From an uncultured Bacteroidaceae bacterium (lineage in GTDB: Bacteria; Bacteroidota; Bacteroidia; Bacteroidales; Bacteroidaceae): a stretch of DNA of 42,302 nt. Shown here one piece after another: positions 14,579 through 26,646 of this stretch. Both the position numbers and the translations under genes were made by a program. The stretch's first letter is position 1. The number at the start of each line of letters is the position of its first letter. The notes below the pieces were generated by a model. The model was not told the origin of the DNA. It did no database searches and was given only the letters and a program-made list of their open reading frames with translations. The DNA lies in contig CAJOHO010000014.1 of the NCBI GenBank assembly GCA_905234555.1, positions 1-42,302 on the forward strand. The letters run 5' to 3'.

Positions 14579-16450
14579 ATGAAACTAAAATCAATCTTAA
14601 CCATGACATTATTGGCTATGTCTTCTGGTCTGGTCTTTGGTGCCAAGACCCAAGTGGAACAAGTACATCCGCTCTGCTGGTGGGCTGGAATGCAGAATCC
14701 TGAGTTCCAGCTATTGCTGCACGGAACTGGAATACGCGAAATGGAGGTGGAACTGAAAGATGCAGATCATGTTACGATTACGGAAGTGGTGCGCCAGGAA
14801 AGCCCCAACTACCTTATTCTTTATTTAAATACACGTGAAGCAAAGCCACAGACCTTCAATATCGTGCTCACTCCACGAAAAGGGACTAAGGGTCTGAAGA
14901 AAACAACCGTTCAATATGAATTGAAAGCTCGTCAGCAGGTGGACCGCAAGACTTTTGATGCCAGCGATGTGGTGTATCTGCTCATGCCCGACCGTTTTGC
15001 CAGCGGCTCAGACCTGAAAACCACAGTAACCAACATGAAGGAAAAAGCCTTTGCCCCCACAGAGGATTTTGGCCGTCATGGAGGTGATCTGGCTGGTATG
15101 GAGCAGCATCTTGACTATCTGGCCGACCTCGGCATTACTGCCATCTGGCCCACACCCCTGCTGGTCAACGATATGCCCAAAGAGTCCTATCACGGGTATG
15201 CCATCACAGACTTCTATCAGATAGACCCGCGCATCGGCTCAAACGAGGATTATCGCCATTTCATAGCAGAGGCTCATAAGCGTGGCATCAAGATTATTAA
15301 GGATATTGTCTTTAACCATTGTGGCAGCGAGAACTTCCTCTTCACCGATATGCCTCAGCCAGACTGGTTCAACTTCGACGGCAAATATGTTCAGTCCAGC
15401 TACCGGACTGGTGCAGTTGGCGATATTCATGCAGCCGTCAACGACCGACGCCTCACCATCGACGGATGGTTTGTGCCAGCTATGCCAGATCTTAACCAGC
15501 GTAACCGTCTGGTGTGCGATTATCTCATTCAGGCCTCTCTCTGGTGGATCGAGTGGGCAGGTATCGACGGCATCCGCCAGGACACCTATCCCTACAACGA
15601 CTTTGATGCGATGGTGAAGTGGTGCAACCGCGTGGAACAGGAATATCCTGGCTTCAATATCGTCGGTGAGGTATGGATTAACAACAACGTGGGTGTTTCC
15701 TATTGGCAGAAAGACAGCAAACTCTGTGCTCCGCGCAACACCCAGCTGAAGACTGTGATGGACTTCCCGCTGATGGCACTCCTCAACAGCGTGGTGGACG
15801 AAGAAACCGATGAGTGGAACACAGGACTTGCACGTCTCTATGAGTATCTTAGTCAGGACGTGGTATATGCCGACCCACTCCATTTGCTCACCTTCCTCGA
15901 CAACCACGATACAGACCGCTTCCAGAAAAATGACGAGATGGCGCAGGACACCACCCGCTATAAGCAGGCACTGACGATGTTGCTCACTCTTCGCGGTATC
16001 CCTCAGCTCTACTACGGAGACGAAATCGGAATGGCAGCCAACAAAGGCAAGGGTGACGGCGCACTCCGTCAGAACTTCCCAGGAGGATGGAAAGACGACA
16101 AGAACAACGCCTTTACCAAGGAAGGACGGACTGACCTTCAGAACTGGTATTTCAACTTCACACGCAACCTCCTTCAGTGGCGTAAGCAGAATCGTACGGT
16201 TCAGTTCGGAAACCTCACACATTTCCACGTCCGAGGTGGAGTCTATGTATATGCCCGCCAGCTCGACGGACAGATTGTCACCGTCATCATCAACGGTACG
16301 AACAAGGCTCAGACACTCGACCTCGCACCCTATGCTGAAGTGCTGCCAAAGGCAGAAGCCGTAAATGTGTTGACCAAACGAAAGGTTCAACTTGGTGCGC
16401 AAATGCAGTTGAAAAAACGAGAGGTTAGAGTGCTGGATTTTAGTCTCTGA
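14579..16450 (+). CDS. susA: SusA-like GH13 neopullulanase/cyclomaltodextrinase
   Basis: A 623-residue alpha-glucan hydrolase that should break down imported maltooligosaccharides in the periplasm. Signal peptide about 1-22 (ending VFGA). An N-terminal beta-sandwich (about 25-120) comes before the GH13 barrel, with DVVYLLMPDRF, DIVFNH, the nucleophile in GIDGIRQDTYPY, the acid/base in NIVGEVW and the transition-state Asp in FLDNHDTDR. A C-terminal beta-domain ends the protein. Length and architecture match SusA of Bacteroides. It is the first gene of the sus locus and lies 29 bases after the ABC-F gene, so it may also be reached by readthrough. No SusR-type regulator is present in the window. 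Confidence 0.9.
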   Translation: MKLKSILTMTLLAMSSGLVFGAKTQVEQVHPLCWWAGMQNPEFQLLLHGTGIREMEVELKDADHVTITEVVRQESPNYLILYLNTREAKPQTFNIVLTPRKGTKGLKKTTVQYELKARQQVDRKTFDASDVVYLLMPDRFASGSDLKTTVTNMKEKAFAPTEDFGRHGGDLAGMEQHLDYLADLGITAIWPTPLLVNDMPKESYHGYAITDFYQIDPRIGSNEDYRHFIAEAHKRGIKIIKDIVFNHCGSENFLFTDMPQPDWFNFDGKYVQSSYRTGAVGDIHAAVNDRRLTIDGWFVPAMPDLNQRNRLVCDYLIQASLWWIEWAGIDGIRQDTYPYNDFDAMVKWCNRVEQEYPGFNIVGEVWINNNVGVSYWQKDSKLCAPRNTQLKTVMDFPLMALLNSVVDEETDEWNTGLARLYEYLSQDVVYADPLHLLTFLDNHDTDRFQKNDEMAQDTTRYKQALTMLLTLRGIPQLYYGDEIGMAANKGKGDGALRQNFPGGWKDDKNNAFTKEGRTDLQNWYFNFTRNLLQWRKQNRTVQFGNLTHFHVRGGVYVYARQLDGQIVTVIINGTNKAQTLDLAPYAEVLPKAEAVNVLTKRKVQLGAQMQLKKREVRVLDFSL

Positions 16451-16487
16451 TGAAAAAAAATCGTTTTTTTTACCAAAAAAAGTATAA

Positions 16488-18878
<2,391 letters not shown>

Positions 18879-18971
18879 TGCTTAGCGGTTCTCCCACCGA
18901 TGATAGAAAAATCCAACCAATTAAATAACTTAATTAATAATCACTAACATTTAACCTTAAAAAAACAAACA

Positions 18972-21900
18972 ATGAACGGAAAGCTAAACTTTAGATTCCT
19001 CCTTGCTTTGCTCGTAGGAATCTTCGTGTCCGTCAACGTCTCAGCCCAAGACATCACAGTCAAGGGTCACGTTAAGGATGCGACAGGTGAACCAATCGCG
19101 TTTGGTGCCGTTTTACAAAAAGGCACGTCGAATGGTGTAACCACAGACATCAACGGTAACTTTACGTTGAACGTTCCACAGGGAGCCACACTCGTGTTCT
19201 CCTATGTGGGATATACAACGAAAGAAGTGCCAGCCTCTCCATCGATGACCGTCATCCTCGAAGAAAACGCCAAGGTTCTTCAGGAAGCTGTGGTCATCGG
19301 TTACGGAACAGTCAAGAAAAATGACCTTACAGGATCAGTCACAGCCATCAAGCCCGATGACATTAACAAGGGTTTGAATACAAGTGCACAGGACATGATT
19401 CAAGGTAAGATTGCTGGTGTGAGCGTTATCACCAATAGTGGTGAACCTGGCGCAGGAGCAACCATTCGTATTCGTGGTGGATCGTCCCTCTATGCCAGCA
19501 ATGATCCTCTTTACGTTATCGATGGACTTACGATGGACACTTACGGAATTGAGGGTAACCCCAATCCGCTGTCATTGATTAATCCAGCCGACATCGAGTC
19601 TTTCACGGTCCTCAAGGATGCTTCTGCCACCGCCATCTACGGTAGCCGTGCATCGAATGGTGTGATTATTATCACCACCAAGAAAGGTGCAAAGGGACAG
19701 GGAACCAAGGTGTCTTATAATGGTAATGTCAGCGTCAGCCATAACATCAACAAAATGGATGTCATGGATGCCAATCAGTTCATGACCTTCGCACGCAATG
19801 TCGCAGGCTATGCCAACGATGAACGTGGATGGCTTGCCAGCGAGGAATATGCTAAGCTGGGTTATTACGATGCACAAGGCAACCACCTCTTCGCTAACAC
19901 AGACTGGCAGGACGAAGTCTATCGCACATCTGTCAGCACAGACCACAATATCACGATTACCGGTAATGTAAGTGAGAATGCTCCTTATCGTGTTAGCTTC
20001 GGTTATACCAATCAATCGGGTGTTGTCAAGACCAGCAACTACAACCGCTATACGCTTAGTGCCAACATGTCGCCTAAGTTCTTGGACGATCACCTGGCTC
20101 TCAATGCAAGCGCCAAGTTAATGTTCTCACGCAGTCGTTTTGCCAATACAGGTACAGTCGTCGGCAATGCACTCGGCATGGATCCTACAAAACCTGTCTA
20201 TGGAACTACAGACGAGTTCAAGCAGTATGGCGGCTACTGGCAATGGGCTACTCAGGCCGACTGGAACGATTCAGAGTGGACCTCTGGCGTAAATGGTACA
20301 GCATCGACCAATCCTGTATCAGCCATCGGCAACTATCGCAACATCGGACGTGCACGCTCCTTCCTCGGAAACCTCGAACTCGATTATAAGATTCATGGTT
20401 TTGAAGACCTGCATATTCATGCCAACGCTGGAGCCAACCTCTCCAACGGACGTGGCACAAAGACCGAATCCCCATATACCTATGCTGCTGGTACCTATTA
20501 TTATGGTAGCAAGGGTTGGAACGAGAAGACATCTTACAACCTCTCTTTCAGCTCTTACCTCCAGTATCTGAAGGACTTCGGCGAAATCCATCATCTCGAT
20601 GTGATGGGCGGTTATGAGTGGCAGCACTTCCACATCCAGACCGACTGGGATTATCCTAAGTATTACCCAATGACCAACCTCTCTACTCCTGGTCAGTTGG
20701 TTGACGAGAACTATTTCGAGACAAAGAACTCCCTCTACAAATCAGAGAACTACCTCGTATCATTCTTCGGTCGTGTGAATTACGCACTTCTCGACCGTTA
20801 TCTCTTCACAGCTACCGTCCGTGGTGATGGTTCCTCTCGTTTTGCTGAAGGAAGTAAGTGGGGTGTATTCCCATCTGCAGCCTTTGCTTGGCGTATCAGC
20901 GACGAACCATTCCTGCGCAACAGCAACGCCATCTCCGACATGAAACTCCGTCTGGGTTGGGGTATGACAGGTCAGCAGGAAGGCATCGGCGACTACATGT
21001 ATTTTGCTTCCTATGCTAACAACAGCGCAGGTGCGTTCTATCCAGTCATCGGTGACGGACACACCGTTCGTCCATCCGTTGTGCACGACGTGACTTGGGA
21101 AACCACAACTACTTACAACGTAGGATTCGACCTCGGTCTGGCTCGCAACCGCTTCGTCATCAATGCCGACTGGTACTATCGCAAGACCACCGACCTGCTC
21201 AACGAGCGCTACGTGGCTGCAGGTTCTAACTTCGGTCCAAAGGTTTGGGGTAACATTGGTTCACTTCATAACATGGGTGTTGAAGCATCGTTCATCTGGC
21301 GTGCCATCCAGGGTAAGGACTGGCGTTGGGAACTGGGTTACAACGTAACTTGGAACAAGAACGAGATCGATGAACTCGACAAGTCTCTGGGCGATGACTA
21401 CAAGATTCCTTACGGCGGTCTGGCCGTAGGTGGTGGCGGTGGTAACATTAAAGCCTGGAAGAAAGGTGAAGCCGTTTCTGCCTTCTATGTTTATCAGCAG
21501 GTTTACGACGACAACGGTCAGCCCATCCAGGGTGAGTTCGTTGACCGCAACGCCAACGGTATCGTAGACGACGGCGACCGCTACTTCTACAAGAAAGCAG
21601 ATGCTGACGTGCTCATGGGCTTCACATCCAAGCTCTTCTACAAGAACTGGGACTTCAGCTTCTCTCTCCGTGCAAGCCTGAACAACTATATGTACAACGG
21701 CGTGGAAGCAGGTTCTTCCAACCTCTCTTACTCCGATGTTTATACAGGCTACACTTGGCACAACCGCCTGAACTATCAGCTCGACAAGAACTGGCAGTAT
21801 ATCGACGCTTCGAGCGCAGCTTCTGACTACTTCATCCAGAACGCTTCGTTCCTCAAGTGCGACAACATCACGCTGGGTTACTCGTTCAATCGTCTGTTCA

Positions 21901-22055
21901 ACCACAGCATCGACGGACGTGTATTCCTCACAGCTCAGAACGTATTCACCATCACGAAGTACAAGGGACTTGATCCAGAAATCAGCGGCGGTTACGACGG
22001 CAACATCTATCCTCGTGCCTTCACCGGTATCTTCGGTTTGAGCCTGAACTTCTAA
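18972..22055 (+). CDS. susC: SusC-like TonB-dependent starch transporter
   Basis: A 1027-residue outer-membrane protein that should import starch oligosaccharides with TonB energy. It has a signal peptide (about 1-25), a carboxypeptidase-regulatory-like beta-sandwich (about 28-105: VKGHVKDATGEPIAFGAV), a TonB-box-like region EAVVIGYGTVKKNDLTGSV, a plug with IRIRGGSSLYASNDPLYVIDG and LKDASATAIYGSRASNGVI, then a 22-strand-type barrel ending in the aromatic residue of GLSLNF. It pairs with the SusD gene 80 bases downstream. Codon use is regular and highly biased, as expected for a strongly expressed protein. Confidence 0.95.
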   Translation: MNGKLNFRFLLALLVGIFVSVNVSAQDITVKGHVKDATGEPIAFGAVLQKGTSNGVTTDINGNFTLNVPQGATLVFSYVGYTTKEVPASPSMTVILEENAKVLQEAVVIGYGTVKKNDLTGSVTAIKPDDINKGLNTSAQDMIQGKIAGVSVITNSGEPGAGATIRIRGGSSLYASNDPLYVIDGLTMDTYGIEGNPNPLSLINPADIESFTVLKDASATAIYGSRASNGVIIITTKKGAKGQGTKVSYNGNVSVSHNINKMDVMDANQFMTFARNVAGYANDERGWLASEEYAKLGYYDAQGNHLFANTDWQDEVYRTSVSTDHNITITGNVSENAPYRVSFGYTNQSGVVKTSNYNRYTLSANMSPKFLDDHLALNASAKLMFSRSRFANTGTVVGNALGMDPTKPVYGTTDEFKQYGGYWQWATQADWNDSEWTSGVNGTASTNPVSAIGNYRNIGRARSFLGNLELDYKIHGFEDLHIHANAGANLSNGRGTKTESPYTYAAGTYYYGSKGWNEKTSYNLSFSSYLQYLKDFGEIHHLDVMGGYEWQHFHIQTDWDYPKYYPMTNLSTPGQLVDENYFETKNSLYKSENYLVSFFGRVNYALLDRYLFTATVRGDGSSRFAEGSKWGVFPSAAFAWRISDEPFLRNSNAISDMKLRLGWGMTGQQEGIGDYMYFASYANNSAGAFYPVIGDGHTVRPSVVHDVTWETTTTYNVGFDLGLARNRFVINADWYYRKTTDLLNERYVAAGSNFGPKVWGNIGSLHNMGVEASFIWRAIQGKDWRWELGYNVTWNKNEIDELDKSLGDDYKIPYGGLAVGGGGGNIKAWKKGEAVSAFYVYQQVYDDNGQPIQGEFVDRNANGIVDDGDRYFYKKADADVLMGFTSKLFYKNWDFSFSLRASLNNYMYNGVEAGSSNLSYSDVYTGYTWHNRLNYQLDKNWQYIDASSAASDYFIQNASFLKCDNITLGYSFNRLFNHSIDGRVFLTAQNVFTITKYKGLDPEISGGYDGNIYPRAFTGIFGLSLNF

Positions 22056-22059
22056 TCAA

Positions 22060-22105
22060 GCATCATTCCTTTAGCGAAAGCGACCGTAGTCGTCCCGCAT
22101 GATGC
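22060..22105 (+). promoter_or_regulatory. Stem-loop between susC and susD
   Basis: GCATCAT (22060-22066) pairs with ATGATGC (22099-22105), with an inner CGAC/GTCG pairing (22081-22084 with 22089-22092). No T-tract follows. It could set the relative stability or expression of the susC and susD parts of the message. Confidence 0.55.
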
Positions 22106-22135
22106 AATATTGACTATCAAAAAAAAAGAAAAGTT

Positions 22136-23755
22136 ATGAAACTAAATATCAGAAAATCATTTCTTTCTGCCGCTGTTGCAACGTTGGCTGTCGGAGGAGT
22201 TACCACTTCTTGTGTGAATGATTTGGACGTTGAGCCAATCAACCCACAGGTGACGATGGAACTCGATGATGATGCGTTGTTCAACAAGATTTACGGCAGC
22301 TTCTGTCTGACCGGTCAGAACGGTCCTGACGGAAATGGTGACCTCTCCGCCATCGAAGAATTGGATGAAGGTCAGCAGACTGAGTTCTACCGCATGCAAT
22401 GGTATATGAACGAATTTACCAGTGATGAAGCCTCTTGGGTGTGGGCAACCGACGCAGGTGTGCCAGAACTCCTTCACAACAACTACGATGCCCGCAACGG
22501 CTTCTCGATGGGCCTGTACTATCGTTTGACTTATACCATTACGCTTTGCAACCACTTCCTTGCCAACGTGAGCGATGCTCAGAAGAGTGCGGAAGTACGT
22601 TTCATCCGTGCCGTCAACTACTATTATATGATGGATATGTTCGGAGCAGGTCCATTCCTGACGAAGGTTTCTGCCGAACTGGCTCCTTACTACGATCGTC
22701 AACAGCTCTACAACTTCGTGGAGAGCGAACTCAAGGACCTCGAAGGCAGCTTGGCTGAACCAGGTAAGAACAGCTATGGACGTGTGGATAAAGTCAGCGC
22801 TTGGATGATGCTGGCTCGCCTCTACCTCAACGCTGAAGTCTATACGGGTAAAGCTCAATGGCAGCTCGCCAAGGAGTATGCTGAGAAGGTCATCAATAAC
22901 GGTTATTACCATCTGATGGAGACTCCTGGAACTAACCCAACGACGGGTGAGACCTACACTCCTTATCAGATGCTCTTCCTCGCTGACAACAACACCAACG
23001 GCGCTCAGTATGAGGCTATCTTCCCAGTGATGCTCGACGGTGTGAAGACCAAAGGTCACGGAAGCACAAACTTCCTGATTTTTGCAGCCTATTCACCAGA
23101 GATGAGTTCTAACATCCCTTCAGGTACAGACAACCACTGGGGACGTTGCGCCCGCACTCGTGGCAAGCTGGTAGAGAAGTTCTTTGGAGCTGACGACGCT
23201 CCTCAGTCGCACGTCATCAAGGACATCACAGATGCTGCCGGCGACGATCGTGCACTCTTCTACCCAGAAGGCTTTACTAAATATGTGGAAGACGAAATGG
23301 ATGCTTCTCAGGGTTACGGTTATGTGAAGTTCCGCAACGTTCGTTCCGACGGTCAGCCAACAGCAGCACTCGATGCAGTCGATACCGACATCCCATTCCT
23401 CCGCGTGGCTGAGGCTTACCTGACTTACGCAGAAGCTGTCACTCGCCTGAATGGTGTGAACCAAGATGCTGCCGCTAAGATCAACAGCTTGCGCAAGCGT
23501 GCTCACGCCACCCAGAATTCTTCTTACACACTCGAAGACATCATGGACGAGTGGAGCCGTGAGTTCTGGTTCGAAGGTCGTCGCCGTATGGATCTGATCC
23601 GCTTCAACTGCTATGCTGGTCAGAGCGAATACAAGTGGAACTACATGGGTGGTGAAGCCGCTGGTACAGCCTTCCCATCTTTCCGCAGCGTTTATGCTAT
23701 TCCTCAGAACGACTTGGACAACAACTCCAACCTGAAGCAGAATGAGGGTTATTAA
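22136..23755 (+). CDS. susD: SusD/RagB starch-binding lipoprotein
   Basis: A 539-residue surface lipoprotein that lids the SusC barrel and captures starch. The signal peptide ends with a lipobox around TTSC (Cys about 26), followed by the acidic VNDLDVEP. SusD/RagB features include the helical TPR-like repeats (SAEVRFIRAVNYYYMMDMFGAGPF, VSAWMMLARLYLNAEVYTG) and the C-terminal EFWFEGRRRMDLIRF with AIPQNDLDNNSNLKQNEGY. It directly follows susC and precedes susE. Confidence 0.95.
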   Translation: MKLNIRKSFLSAAVATLAVGGVTTSCVNDLDVEPINPQVTMELDDDALFNKIYGSFCLTGQNGPDGNGDLSAIEELDEGQQTEFYRMQWYMNEFTSDEASWVWATDAGVPELLHNNYDARNGFSMGLYYRLTYTITLCNHFLANVSDAQKSAEVRFIRAVNYYYMMDMFGAGPFLTKVSAELAPYYDRQQLYNFVESELKDLEGSLAEPGKNSYGRVDKVSAWMMLARLYLNAEVYTGKAQWQLAKEYAEKVINNGYYHLMETPGTNPTTGETYTPYQMLFLADNNTNGAQYEAIFPVMLDGVKTKGHGSTNFLIFAAYSPEMSSNIPSGTDNHWGRCARTRGKLVEKFFGADDAPQSHVIKDITDAAGDDRALFYPEGFTKYVEDEMDASQGYGYVKFRNVRSDGQPTAALDAVDTDIPFLRVAEAYLTYAEAVTRLNGVNQDAAAKINSLRKRAHATQNSSYTLEDIMDEWSREFWFEGRRRMDLIRFNCYAGQSEYKWNYMGGEAAGTAFPSFRSVYAIPQNDLDNNSNLKQNEGY

Positions 23756-23797
23756 TTCATAATTGATAATTCAAAATTCATAATTATTAATTGATAT
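23754..23797. repeat. AATTCAT-type heptamer array
   Basis: Units AATTCAT, AATTGAT, AATTCAA, AATTCAT, AATTATT, AATTGAT in a 7-base register, starting at the susD stop codon. It separates susD from susE. Confidence 0.8.
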
Positions 23798-23833
23798 TCT
23801 ATCATTCGTAATAAAAATCTAAAAACAACAATT

Positions 23834-25021
23834 ATGAAAGCAAAATATTTCTTGTCTTCATTGCTCATCGGTCTGGGTTTGTTGGCATTCACGTCTTGCG
23901 AAGACGACAACGATTCCAACCCGACTTTGAAGCACCCTGAGACTTTCCAACTCAACAAGCCAGCTTTGGCTGACAACGTCGTTGTGTTGAATCCAGAGGA
24001 GACCAGCAGTCCGCTGCGCCTCACATGGAAACAGCCTGACTTCGGTTATCCTGCCTTTGCTGTCTATCACATCCAAATGTCTTGCAACGGCTCATTCGAC
24101 GAAGTGGAGTCAGAAGAAGAGGCACCCAACTACATCGAATTCGACGAAACCAGCGTGAAGGCATACGCTGATCTCGACAACGCTATGCTCAACCGCAACA
24201 TCATGAAGTTGCTTGATATCAGCAGCGCTGAAGAGGTGCCCGAATCACTCACAATCTATTTCCGTGTGATTGCCAAGTTGCAGTCTGGTGTTAGCGTTAC
24301 GTCCAACACCATTCAAGTGCAAGCTGCTCCTTACTTCGCAGCCCTCGTTGCTGCCGATCCTGAACTCTGGTACCTCGTAGGTGGATGTATCGCCGACGGA
24401 AGCTGGGGCAACAACGCCGATGGCGTAGGTGTTTCTCTCATTCCTATGTCGCTCATCGAAGGTGAAACATACAACGAAGTAACAGGTAAGGGACGTCTCG
24501 AATACACCAGCTACTTCAACGAAGGCGGTATCTTCAAGTTTGTGAAGACTCCTGGCGACTGGGGCGAACAGCTTGGTTGGGATGCTGATGCTGGCATCGT
24601 GAAGATCAACGATGGTGGTTCTGGTAACTTCACCATTCCTTCAACAGGCTATTATCACATTGTGCTCAACACCAACGACTATAGCGTGACCATCGATCCA
24701 GTCGATGCTCCTCGTGAGTTCTCTCAGATGGGTATTGCCGGATCTTTCAACGAGTGGTCATTCCAGGAAATCGAGCGTGTAGAAACCACCACCGATGTAT
24801 GCCACACTTGGAGGGCAGTTGTTGACTGGACAGGTCAGACCGACGAGTGGGTACAGTTCAAGTTCCTTACCGATTCTTCTTGGGCTACCAACTGGGGTAC
24901 ATGGAGCGAGAACTGTGGCTTTGGCACTCAGGGTGGTGACAACATTCCTGCTAAGCCAGGTAAGTACCTCATCATCTTCAACGACGTAACAGGCTTCTAT
25001 CGCGTCATTCCACAAGAATAG
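23834..25021 (+). CDS. susE: SusE-like starch-binding lipoprotein
   Basis: A 395-residue lipoprotein (lipobox AFTSC, Cys about 23). An N-terminal Ig-like SusE domain (about 30-155: RLTWKQPDFGYPAFAVYHIQ) is followed by two starch-binding beta-domains: about 175-290 (LWYLVGGCIADGSWGNN, VTIDPVD) and about 295-395 (MGIAGSFNEWSFQE, WVQFKFLTDSSWATNWG). Aromatic residues in these modules are typical of glucan contacts. It should sit on the cell surface with SusD, SusF and SusC and hold starch. Position in the locus supports the name. Confidence 0.88.
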   Translation: MKAKYFLSSLLIGLGLLAFTSCEDDNDSNPTLKHPETFQLNKPALADNVVVLNPEETSSPLRLTWKQPDFGYPAFAVYHIQMSCNGSFDEVESEEEAPNYIEFDETSVKAYADLDNAMLNRNIMKLLDISSAEEVPESLTIYFRVIAKLQSGVSVTSNTIQVQAAPYFAALVAADPELWYLVGGCIADGSWGNNADGVGVSLIPMSLIEGETYNEVTGKGRLEYTSYFNEGGIFKFVKTPGDWGEQLGWDADAGIVKINDGGSGNFTIPSTGYYHIVLNTNDYSVTIDPVDAPREFSQMGIAGSFNEWSFQEIERVETTTDVCHTWRAVVDWTGQTDEWVQFKFLTDSSWATNWGTWSENCGFGTQGGDNIPAKPGKYLIIFNDVTGFYRVIPQE

Positions 25022-25029
25022 TACTGATT

Positions 25030-25069
25030 CTCCCTCCTCCCTCCTCCTTCGTGGGGGAGGGGAGGAAGG
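25030..25069. repeat. G/C-rich quasi-palindromic repeat between susE and susF
   Basis: Reads CTCCCTCCTCC...TTCGTGGGGGAGGGGAGG, a CCTCC-rich arm facing a GGGGGAGG arm around TTCG. Similar sequences occur inside coding regions near 14247, 14396, 28532 and 33221. It could also act as an mRNA hairpin between susE and susF. Confidence 0.65.
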
Positions 25070-25123
25070 TTTAAAGACAAAAACATCCATATTTAAGAAT
25101 TCAAAACTGAAGAACTTAATCGC

Positions 25124-26545
25124 ATGAAAAAGATATTTTTAGCATTGATGGCTGGTGCATTGTTTGCAAGCTGTAATGAGGATTTCGACGACTGGGCTCA
25201 GCCTCAGGGCTTCGAACCCGAAGAATCTCAGCTTGTGAAGTTCTCAGCCACCGCAGGCGCTGAGTCTTACGACTTGGCAGCCATCGAAGAGGAAAACATT
25301 CAGCTCTTCAACCCCAGTCTTCAGATGCCAGCAGGCTTCACTCTGCAGTCCTACACCGCTAAACTGGTGAATCGTGTGACTGATGGGGAAGGAACTGTCA
25401 GCGAAGAAGGCGCAACCGCTATCGCTGTGACCAACGAAGGACAAGCAGCGAAAGCCGACGTTCAAGACGTTGTGACCGACTTCTTCGGCAAGCGTCCGGA
25501 TGCTCGCAGCCTCGACCTCGATGTTTATGCACGTGTGGTGAGTGCTGACGGCAAGACCATCGTCAAGTCGCAGACTGTTCAGATTCCAATAGTTGTCACT
25601 CCTACTGCTCCTGTCATCTCATCGGCTTACTACCTCGTTGGCGACATGTGCGGATGGGACAACGACCACAAACTGGCATTCTCTCACAGCGACGCAGATG
25701 TGTATGAAGATCCTGTCTTTACACTTGTGTTCGAAACGACAGCCGACAATCAGTACTGGAAGATCATTCCTCAGGACAACATCGACAGCGATAACTTCTG
25801 GGCAAATCCTGGCGTTGTCGGTACAGCCGTAGATGGTGATGTGGCACTCGAAGGCTCACTCATCAACAAGGACGCTCAGGCTGGTAAGATTGAAACTGCA
25901 GGTAAGTATCGCATGACTATCAACATGATGGACTATACCTACAAGATTGAGCCTATCCTCTTCAACGAATTTGTTTATTTCATTGGAGCTACTGACGGCT
26001 GGTCAGCTGCTGACCAGAAGCTGGCTTTGGCCAACGATAACGGTCTCTACAAGGGATATGTATATTGTGCCGATCCTAATGGCTGGGGCGTAGAGTTCAA
26101 GTTCCAGCGCGTAGCCGGTTCTTGGGATAACGAAATCAACACAGGCACCTTCACAGGTGGCATCACAGGCGACTTCGAAGGAACCGACGGTGGTAACATC
26201 AAGGCTTCGAAGGGCGTAGGTGTTTACTACGTGGAGATGGATCTTGGCAATCTCACCCTCAAGGCAACTTTCGTTGAGAAGATGGGTGTCATCGGTGACT
26301 TCAACAGCTGGGGCGGTGACGCCGAAATGAGCTGGAATGATCAGGACTTCTGCTACGAATTGTCCATGCCAGCTCCTATCGAAGGTGGTTGGAAGTTCCG
26401 TGTGAACAGCGACTGGGCTTTGAACCTGGGTGGTGAACTGACGAACCTCGTTCAGGATGGTGCTAACATCACAACTTCAGGTAGCATCATCAAGCTCTAT
26501 CCCACTCGTAAGACCAGCGACAACATCTATTGCACAGTACAATAA
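25124..26545 (+). CDS. susF: SusF-like starch-binding lipoprotein
   Basis: A 473-residue lipoprotein (lipobox LFASC, Cys about 16). After an N-terminal Ig-like SusE/F domain (about 25-155) come three repeated starch-binding modules: about 162-275 (YYLVGDMCGWDNDHKLAF), about 280-385 (VYFIGATDGWSAADQKLAL) and about 388-473 (MGVIGDFNSWGGDAEMSW). The repeating xxIGDxxxW pattern with Trp residues fits the surface glucan sites of SusF. Probably co-transcribed with susC-susE; a strong terminator follows its stop codon. Confidence 0.88.
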   Translation: MKKIFLALMAGALFASCNEDFDDWAQPQGFEPEESQLVKFSATAGAESYDLAAIEEENIQLFNPSLQMPAGFTLQSYTAKLVNRVTDGEGTVSEEGATAIAVTNEGQAAKADVQDVVTDFFGKRPDARSLDLDVYARVVSADGKTIVKSQTVQIPIVVTPTAPVISSAYYLVGDMCGWDNDHKLAFSHSDADVYEDPVFTLVFETTADNQYWKIIPQDNIDSDNFWANPGVVGTAVDGDVALEGSLINKDAQAGKIETAGKYRMTINMMDYTYKIEPILFNEFVYFIGATDGWSAADQKLALANDNGLYKGYVYCADPNGWGVEFKFQRVAGSWDNEINTGTFTGGITGDFEGTDGGNIKASKGVGVYYVEMDLGNLTLKATFVEKMGVIGDFNSWGGDAEMSWNDQDFCYELSMPAPIEGGWKFRVNSDWALNLGGELTNLVQDGANITTSGSIIKLYPTRKTSDNIYCTVQ

Positions 26546-26557
26546 ACTCATCCTCTG

Positions 26558-26602
26558 AAAGAGAAGGGAAGGCAGCCTTTGGGCTGTCGCCCTTCTCTTT
26601 TC
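26558..26602 (+). terminator. Rho-independent terminator after susF
   Basis: AAAGAGAAGGG pairs with CCCTTCTCTTT, with an inner GGCAGCC/GGGCTGTC pairing, ending in TTTT. It separates susF from susG, so susG expression must come from readthrough or its own promoter. Confidence 0.8.
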
Positions 26603-26646
26603 AAGTCTTCGAGGCTTCCCCTCGACACCAAACGTCTAAGCAACAC

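Noticed and set aside
15239..16402. Long minus-strand open frame (387 codons) opposite susA
   Set aside because: Entirely antisense to a gene with clear GH13 catalytic motifs; its translation shows no family features, so it reflects codon bias of the opposite strand.
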